Assembly: GCA_016206745.1 (NCBI GenBank)
Contig: JACQQW010000294.1
Coordinates: forward strand, 1-10,093
Direction of reading: 5' to 3'
DNA: 10,093 nt
DNA from: Candidatus Omnitrophota bacterium
GTDB lineage: Bacteria > Omnitrophota > Gorgyraeia > Zapsychrales > Fredricksoniimonadaceae
The notes under the pieces are model-generated. The model saw nothing but the letters and a program-made list of their open reading frames with translations, was not told the origin of the DNA and did not search any database. Below are positions 5,642 to 10,093 of this stretch, piece by piece. Position 1 is the stretch's first letter. Every line of letters begins with the position of its first letter. Made by a program: the position numbers and the translations under genes.

Positions 5642-7019
5642 TCTGATCACCATCGGCTCGGGCGGAGGCGCTAAAATTTCTTCCCCGGCTGCGGGCCTGG
5701 GCCATAAAGTCGCGGTCATTGAAAAAGACCGGTTGGGCGGCACATGTTTGAACCGCGGGTGCATCCCTTCCAAAATGCTCATCCACCCCGCGGACGTGGC
5801 CTTGCATTTAAAACATGCCCATCGTTTTGATATCCAACATAATCCCGCTTTTACCGTTGATTTTGCCAAACTCATCACCCGCATTTGCGCCACGGTGGAT
5901 GCCGATTCAGCCAAAATCGAAAAGAGTTACAACAGCCACCCTAACATCACCTTTTACCGCGGCGCCGCCAAATTCCTGGCAAATAAAACCATTGAAGTCA
6001 ATGGCGAGCAACTGATCGCGGACAAAATTGTCATCGCGGTCGGGGCAAGGCCCAGCATCCCCCCCATCCCCGGACTGGCCGGCACGCCGTTTATGACCTC
6101 CACCGAGGCCTTGCGCAACACCGTTTTGCCGGACTCCATTATTATTTTAGGCGGCGGTTATATTGCCTGTGAATTGGGGCACGCCTATGGCGCCTTGGGA
6201 AGCAGGACCCATGTTCTGGCGCGATCCTCTTTATTGCGTTCAGAGGATTCCGAAATTGCCGCGGAATTCTCAAAAGTCTTCGCGCAATACCATGATGTTC
6301 GACTAGGCGCTGTGCCCACCCGGGTCGAATATGCCGGCGGCCAATTTACGGCGCATTTTACCCAAGACGGAGCTGACCGGCAGATCACGGCCCAGGCCTT
6401 GCTGGCCGCGACCGGCATTGCCTCCAACGCGGACACTTTAGGCCTTGCCAATACGGGCATTGAATTATTGCCGGGGAATTTCATCAAGACCGATGAATAT
6501 TTACAAACCACGGTTGAAGGCGTTTACGCCTTAGGCGATTGCATCGGCAAATATTTCTTCCGTCACAGCGTCAATTTTGAAGGCGAATATTTGTTCGACC
6601 ATGTCTTCGGCGGCAGGCCCAAACTCCCCATCCAATACCCGCCAATGCCTCATGCCATTTTCACCCACCCGCAAGTCGCCGGCGTTGGAAAAACTGAAGA
6701 CCAGCTAAAGGCCGAAGGCGCGGATTATGTGGCGGGCTTTAACGCGTATAAGAATTCAGCCATGGGCATGGCCTTATTATCGGAACATGGGTTTTGCAAA
6801 ATCCTCATTGACCGCAAGACCCGCCGCATCTTAGGGGGACACATCGTCGGCGATGAAGCCTCCAACATGGCCCATATGATCATCGCATTTATGAACAAAG
6901 CGGGCACGCTCGATGATTTATTAAACATGATTTACATCCACCCGGCCCTGCCTGAAATCGTGCGCAATGCGGCGCGAAAAGCAAAAACGGCTTTGGATAA
7001 AAATGTCACGCGGGTATAA
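5628..7019 (+). CDS. Dihydrolipoamide dehydrogenase-like class I flavoprotein disulfide reductase
   Basis: FAD/NAD(P)H-dependent disulfide oxidoreductase. The N-terminal FAD-binding segment is IGSGGGAKIS (9-18), with the third glycine of GxGxxG replaced by A15. The redox-active disulfide is C40/C45 in GGTCLNRGCIPSKM. A second Rossmann motif, ILGGGYIACELG (173-184), binds NAD(P)H. GVYALGDCIGKYFFRH (298-313) is the FAD-ribityl motif, and the C-terminal interface carries the catalytic pair H438 and E443 (HPALPE). Everything needed for catalysis is present. The motifs fit lipoamide dehydrogenase or mycothione-reductase relatives better than glutathione reductase. No 2-oxoacid dehydrogenase genes are nearby, so the disulfide substrate is open; gshA and bolA lie 2 kb downstream. 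Length is 463. It starts inside the dus 3' end without a clear Shine-Dalgarno. Confidence 0.88.
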   Translation: MKKYDLITIGSGGGAKISSPAAGLGHKVAVIEKDRLGGTCLNRGCIPSKMLIHPADVALHLKHAHRFDIQHNPAFTVDFAKLITRICATVDADSAKIEKSYNSHPNITFYRGAAKFLANKTIEVNGEQLIADKIVIAVGARPSIPPIPGLAGTPFMTSTEALRNTVLPDSIIILGGGYIACELGHAYGALGSRTHVLARSSLLRSEDSEIAAEFSKVFAQYHDVRLGAVPTRVEYAGGQFTAHFTQDGADRQITAQALLAATGIASNADTLGLANTGIELLPGNFIKTDEYLQTTVEGVYALGDCIGKYFFRHSVNFEGEYLFDHVFGGRPKLPIQYPPMPHAIFTHPQVAGVGKTEDQLKAEGADYVAGFNAYKNSAMGMALLSEHGFCKILIDRKTRRILGGHIVGDEASNMAHMIIAFMNKAGTLDDLLNMIYIHPALPEIVRNAARKAKTALDKNVTRV

Positions 7020-7020
7020 T
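6992..7020 (+). promoter_or_regulatory. Promoter of the ABC exporter pair, predicted leaderless, inside the previous stop codon
   Basis: A perfect TATAAT (7015-7020) contains the TAA stop of the flavoprotein gene (7017-7019) and ends five bases before the ATPase ATG at 7026. The expected start of transcription is the A of ATG. The -35 match is weak (TTTGGA, 6992-6997, 17-base spacer). No Shine-Dalgarno precedes the ATG. Confidence 0.5.
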
Positions 7021-7025
7021 ACCTT

Positions 7026-7754
7026 ATGCGCAATTCCGACATTGCCATATCCATCAAACATTTAAGCAAATTCTACAAAACTTTCCAGGCCCTGGATAAA
7101 GTGTCCTTTGAGGTCAAACGTGGGGATTTCTTTGCCTTTTTGGGGCCCAATGGCGCGGGCAAGACCACGACGATCAATGTATTGACCGGCCTGTCGAATT
7201 ATCAAAGCGGGGACGTGCGCGTGTTCGGCCATGACGTCACCAGTGAATACCTCCGCTCCCGCCGTTTGATCGGACTGTGCGCGCAGGAATTTAATTTCGA
7301 CCCCTTCCTCACCATTTATCAACTGCTGGTGTATCAGGCGGAATATTTCGGCATCCCCCCCTGGGAGGCCAAACGCCGGGCCAATGCTCTGCTGGAGCGT
7401 TTTCAATTGGCGGACAAACGCCAATGCAAGCACCGGGCACTGTCCAGCGGGATGAAGAAACGGTTGTTGCTCTGCCGGGCACTCATCCATGATCCGGAAA
7501 TCCTCATCCTGGATGAGCCGACTGCGGGGTGTGACTTAGAATTAAAATTTCTGATTTGGGATTATTTGGCCCAGCTCAATAAAGAAGGCAAGACCATTTT
7601 CCTGACCACGCATTACATGGAAGAGGCGGAAAGATTGTGCAAGACCATCGGCATCATCAACCGCGGGCGCATCGTGCGCATCGGGGACAAAAAACAAATT
7701 TTGCAGGACAAATCGCTGGAGGATGTGTTCCTGGAAATCACGGGATCGGAGTAA
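7026..7754 (+). CDS. ABC-2 exporter ATP-binding protein (YadG-like)
   Basis: ATPase subunit of an ABC-2 type exporter on the cytoplasmic face of the inner membrane. Walker A is GPNGAGKTT (40-48), the Q-loop is in LCAQEFNF (84-91), the signature is LSSGMKKRL (139-147), Walker B is ILILDEPTAG (159-168), and the H-loop His is H196 in TTHYMEEAE. The second position of the LSGGM-type signature is Ser here, a mild variation. QEFNFDPFLTIYQL and TAGCDLEL resemble E. coli YadG closely. At 242 residues it is shorter than YadG (about 308), lacking the C-terminal domain and ending with the usual LEDVFLEITG. The permease gene follows after two bases. The exported substrate is unknown. Confidence 0.92.
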   Translation: MRNSDIAISIKHLSKFYKTFQALDKVSFEVKRGDFFAFLGPNGAGKTTTINVLTGLSNYQSGDVRVFGHDVTSEYLRSRRLIGLCAQEFNFDPFLTIYQLLVYQAEYFGIPPWEAKRRANALLERFQLADKRQCKHRALSSGMKKRLLLCRALIHDPEILILDEPTAGCDLELKFLIWDYLAQLNKEGKTIFLTTHYMEEAERLCKTIGIINRGRIVRIGDKKQILQDKSLEDVFLEITGSE

Positions 7755-7756
7755 AA

Positions 7757-8536
7757 TTGCTACACCTTATTTCCAACCCCATCGGCGTTTTAGCTTTGTC
7801 CAAACGCGAGATCCACCGGTTCTTCTCGGTGGCCAACCAGACCATTTTCCCGCCTCTGGTGTCCTCCGCCATGTTTATGTATATCTTTGGCGTTGCCATC
7901 GGCAGCCGCATCGATTTCTCCGCCGCCGGCATGTCGTATTTCAATTTCATCGTGCCGGGGCTCATGGCCATGCATTTGATTTCCAGCGCCTATGAAAACA
8001 CTTCCTCATCGCTGTTCATCGGGCGCTGGCACAACCACATCCAGGAAATCCTGCTTTCCCCTTTGTCTTATATTGAAATGGTCCTGGGGCTTCTCGCCGG
8101 AGGGGTCGCGCGCGGCGTCACGGTATGTTTGGGCGTGTGGCTGACTTCCCTGCTGTTTGCCCCCAGCGCCATTGCTCACCCTATTGCTTTACTGTACTTT
8201 ATGCTCATGATCGCGGTGATTTTTTCCTGCGCCGGGATGATGGGCGCTTTGTGGGCGGAGGATTTCGGCATGCTGTCCATGTGGAACATCTATGTCATCG
8301 TCCCCCTGGCGCTGTTGGGCGGGGTGTTCCACCCCATGGCCATGCTGCCTAAACCGGTGCTGATCATTTCCCACTTTAACCCCATGTCCTATTTGGTCAG
8401 CGGCATACGCTACAGCATGACCGGGACCTGTGACATGCCCGCGGCCGTGTCTGCGGCCATTGCCTTTGCCATGGCAGGGTTGTTCTTCCTCGCGACGGTG
8501 TATTTGTTTAAAATCGGCTATAAACTGCGGACTTGA
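7757..8536 (+). CDS. ABC-2 type exporter permease (YadH-like)
   Basis: Inner-membrane permease partner of the preceding ATPase, with about six hydrophobic segments in 259 residues. The start is KREIHRFF, then NQTIFPPLVSSAMFMYIFGV, FNFIVPGLMAMHLISSAYEN, RWHNHIQEILLSPLSYIEM, GGVARGVTVC, and GGVFHPMAMLPK followed by SHFNPMSYLVSGIRY. These correspond block by block to E. coli YadH. No ATG fits. A TTG at 7757 is chosen because GGAG (7748-7751) lies five bases before it, and because it starts two bases after the ATPase stop and yields the family length. A longer in-frame reading from the ATG at 7637 would add 40 low-complexity residues inside the ATPase gene and is unlikely. The gene converges on bolA with a 3-base gap. 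Confidence 0.88.
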   Translation: MLHLISNPIGVLALSKREIHRFFSVANQTIFPPLVSSAMFMYIFGVAIGSRIDFSAAGMSYFNFIVPGLMAMHLISSAYENTSSSLFIGRWHNHIQEILLSPLSYIEMVLGLLAGGVARGVTVCLGVWLTSLLFAPSAIAHPIALLYFMLMIAVIFSCAGMMGALWAEDFGMLSMWNIYVIVPLALLGGVFHPMAMLPKPVLIISHFNPMSYLVSGIRYSMTGTCDMPAAVSAAIAFAMAGLFFLATVYLFKIGYKLRT

Positions 8537-8539
8537 TGT

Positions 8540-8788
8540 TCACTGGCGCGCTTGGATAGATAAAGCGTGGATGGACGATTTTAAATGCTCTAAGGCCGCG
8601 TAAACCATGCGGTGGCGCTCAAGGAGTTTTTTACCGTTAAAAGCATCGGAAACGATCTCAACCCTAAAATGCCCGCCTTCTTTGGCGCCCGCGTGGCCTA
8701 TATGTTTGGCGCCCTCGTCCATGACGTTTAAATAAACGGGAGCAAAAGCGTCTTTGAGGGCCTGCTCAATCTTTACTTTGTTGCCCAT
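8540..8788 (-). CDS. bolA: BolA family protein
   Basis: Small BolA-fold protein. Family members pair with monothiol glutaredoxins to bind and traffic Fe-S clusters, and some bind DNA. The 82 residues contain the hallmark blocks VMDEGAKHIGHAGAKEGGHFRVEIVS (22-47), FNGKKLLERHRMVYAAL (50-66) and the C-terminal IHALSIQA (73-80), with conserved H29, H32, H40, H59 and H74. There is no Cys. The reading frame can begin seven codons earlier (ATG at 8809), but the ATG at 8788 gives the usual family N-terminus (x-x-K-I-E-Q-x-L-K-D-A-F). It is divergent from gshA; since glutaredoxin partners use glutathione, this pairing is functionally sensible. It converges with the permease with only three bases between stops, so no dedicated terminator fits there. 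Confidence 0.9.
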   Translation of the reverse strand: MGNKVKIEQALKDAFAPVYLNVMDEGAKHIGHAGAKEGGHFRVEIVSDAFNGKKLLERHRMVYAALEHLKSSIHALSIQARQ

Positions 8789-8809
8789 AATGGATAAATA
8801 TTGTATCAT
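8781..8809 (+). promoter_or_regulatory. Promoter of gshA, predicted leaderless
   Basis: TTGCCC (8781-8786), 17 bases, TATCAT (8804-8809), then six bases (AGTCCA) and the gshA ATG at 8816. No Shine-Dalgarno precedes the ATG. The -35 overlaps the first codons of bolA on the opposite strand, so the two genes compete for the same few bases. Confidence 0.55.
8800..8805 (-). promoter_or_regulatory. Possible -10 box of bolA
   Basis: On the minus strand TACAAT (8805-8800) lies 11 bases before the preferred bolA ATG (8788), again with no Shine-Dalgarno. No convincing -35 is seen at 16-18 bases. The box overlaps the gshA -10. Confidence 0.3.
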
Positions 8810-8815
8810 AGTCCA

Positions 8816-10093
8816 ATGAGTAAAACTTTATCGATCAATAATTTCTCCGGCAGTATTTGTGTCCCCTGCATACAGTCCAAACAGGCGCAGATCCAGCAAT
8901 GGCTTTTGGATTATGAACGTGAACTGACCCCCATTTACACCTCGGTTGACATCCGCGACGCCGGATTTAAGATCGCGGTCGTGGACACCAATTTATTCCC
9001 GGCAGGCTTTAATAATCTCTGTGAACACGGCCTGGCCGACGCGGTGAATCTCATGAAAGCGGCGATCAATAAACGGGTGCCCAATGCCAAGAATGTCCTG
9101 ATTGCCGCCGAGGAACACACCCGCAACACCTGGTATTTGGAAAATGTGCGCATCCTGCAGGATATCATCGCCAGGGCGGGGTTTAATGTTCAAATCACCA
9201 CGTTCTTCAACAATGAGCCGACCTTTTGCGAACATGCGGCCAATGCCGTCGAATTCGAGACCGCCACGGGGGCCGCCGTCAAAATCCATTGCTTTAAACG
9301 CATCCTTGAAAAAATCAAAAATAAACAAGCGCGGGCCGATTTGATCATTATGAACAATGATTTAAGCGGCGGCATTCCCCAGGCGCTTTTGGAGGCGAAT
9401 GTCCCGGTCTTCCCTTCCATGCGGGCGGGCTGGCACGCGCGGCATAAAAGCGAACATTTCCTGTACACCAACCGGCTCATTGAAGAATTCGCGCGCTTAG
9501 TCGGTGTCGACCCCTGGCAGTTCTCCTGTCTGTACAAACTTGTGGACAATGTTGATGTCAACAGTGAAGCGGATCAGGACCGGCTGTATCAAGCCGGTGC
9601 AGCTTTGTTTGCCGAAATAGAGGCCAAATACAAGGAACACGGCATTGATGACAATCCGTTCATTTTTATCAAATCAGATTCAGGGACTTACGGATTGGGC
9701 GTCGTCCCCATCGAAGACCCCCGGCAAATTTTGGAATTAAACCGCCGTAAACGCAATGACCTGGGCCGCGGCAAAGGCGGCGGGACCGTGCATCGTTTTC
9801 TCTTGCAGGAAGGCGTGCCCACCATCCACCGCATCGAGGGAAACCCCGGCGAAGTGTGCCTCTATCAAATCGACAATGACTTAATCGGCGGTTTTTACCG
9901 CACCCACAGCCATAAAAGTCCGCGGGAAAATTTAAACTCCCCCGGCGGCATGGGCTTTGAGAAAATCTGCCCGCGTTCGGAAAAATACGGACAAGACTGC
10001 GAGGTCCCCCATAACATGAACATTTTTGACATTTACCGCATTTTGGGGCGCATCGCGGGCATTGCCGCGGCCAGGGAAATCAAGGAATTGGAA
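8816..10093 (+). CDS. gshA: Glutamate-cysteine ligase, proteobacterial GshA (ATP-grasp) family, 3' end outside window
   Basis: First enzyme of glutathione synthesis: ATP-dependent joining of glutamate to cysteine. The sequence follows the GshA family first described from Acidithiobacillus ferrooxidans, which is unrelated to E. coli-type GshA. Recognisable blocks are KIAVVDTNLFPAGFNNLCEH (52-71), NVLIAAEEHTRNTWYLENV (93-111), MNNDLSGGIPQ (179-189), FPSMRAGWHARHKSEHF (199-215), the ATP-grasp-like FIFIKSDSGTYGLGV (282-296), GGGTVHRFLLQEGVPT (321-336), and GGFYRTHSHKSPRENLNSPG (358-377). The frame is open for 426 codons to the last base, close to full family length, so only a few residues should be missing. 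The ATG at 8816 is supported by a TATCAT box six bases upstream. A second-step gene (gshB) may follow outside the window. Confidence 0.9.
   Translation, partial: MSKTLSINNFSGSICVPCIQSKQAQIQQWLLDYERELTPIYTSVDIRDAGFKIAVVDTNLFPAGFNNLCEHGLADAVNLMKAAINKRVPNAKNVLIAAEEHTRNTWYLENVRILQDIIARAGFNVQITTFFNNEPTFCEHAANAVEFETATGAAVKIHCFKRILEKIKNKQARADLIIMNNDLSGGIPQALLEANVPVFPSMRAGWHARHKSEHFLYTNRLIEEFARLVGVDPWQFSCLYKLVDNVDVNSEADQDRLYQAGAALFAEIEAKYKEHGIDDNPFIFIKSDSGTYGLGVVPIEDPRQILELNRRKRNDLGRGKGGGTVHRFLLQEGVPTIHRIEGNPGEVCLYQIDNDLIGGFYRTHSHKSPRENLNSPGGMGFEKICPRSEKYGQDCEVPHNMNIFDIYRILGRIAGIAAAREIKELE

Noticed and set aside
7062..7490. 142-codon antisense frame opposite the ABC ATPase
   Set aside because: It lies over Walker A and signature codons of a clear ATPase, and its product resembles nothing recognisable.
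7637..7756. Upstream ATG extension of the permease
   Set aside because: The extra 40 residues lie inside the ATPase 3' end and are His/Arg-rich without a membrane segment; the TTG at 7757 has a Shine-Dalgarno and gives the YadH length.
8534..8542. Bidirectional terminator between the permease and bolA
   Set aside because: Only three bases separate the two stop codons and no hairpin with a T-run is visible at the junction.

Overview
The window reads as a chromosomal segment of an uncultured Gram-negative-type bacterium. The evidence is a membrane HtpX protease, a YadG/YadH-type ABC-2 exporter, a BolA protein and a proteobacterial-type glutamate-cysteine ligase, all with moderately GC-rich codon use. 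A candidate phylum such as Omnitrophota would fit, but that is a low-confidence guess made without any marker gene. Genes are packed tightly, with 4-14 nt overlaps or gaps of a few bases. No rRNA, tRNA, CRISPR array or insertion sequence was seen.

Left edge (1-393): a partial, AT-rich DUF559 (Vsr-like) nuclease gene on the minus strand. G/C-rich repeats in inverted orientation bound it, so it looks like a small self-contained unit downstream of mtaB. Next (394-3879, minus strand) comes a three-gene operon read right to left: a TrpD2/YbiB-like phosphoribosyltransferase-fold protein, an HtpX membrane metalloprotease carrying an apparent EF-hand calcium loop, and the tRNA methylthiotransferase MtaB. 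A FitA/VapB-VapC toxin-antitoxin pair (3902-4548, minus) sits just upstream. It has its own canonical promoter, a strong Shine-Dalgarno and a tandem 11-bp operator-like repeat.

On the plus strand, a tRNA-dihydrouridine synthase (dus) overlaps a dihydrolipoamide-dehydrogenase-like flavoprotein. These are followed by an ABC-2 exporter pair (ATPase plus permease). The permease converges on a small minus-strand bolA gene. bolA is divergent from a glutamate-cysteine ligase (gshA) that runs to the right edge. The flavoprotein disulfide reductase, BolA and GshA together suggest a thiol-redox neighbourhood.

The most notable regulatory pattern concerns initiation. At four operon-leading genes (trpD2-like, dus, ABC ATPase, gshA) a TATAAT-like box lies only 5-9 bases before the ATG and no Shine-Dalgarno is present, which predicts leaderless mRNAs. 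Several operon-internal genes (htpX, mtaB, permease) and the toxin-antitoxin module do have Shine-Dalgarno sequences. The other main points are the EF-hand in HtpX and the repeat-bounded DUF559 nuclease.
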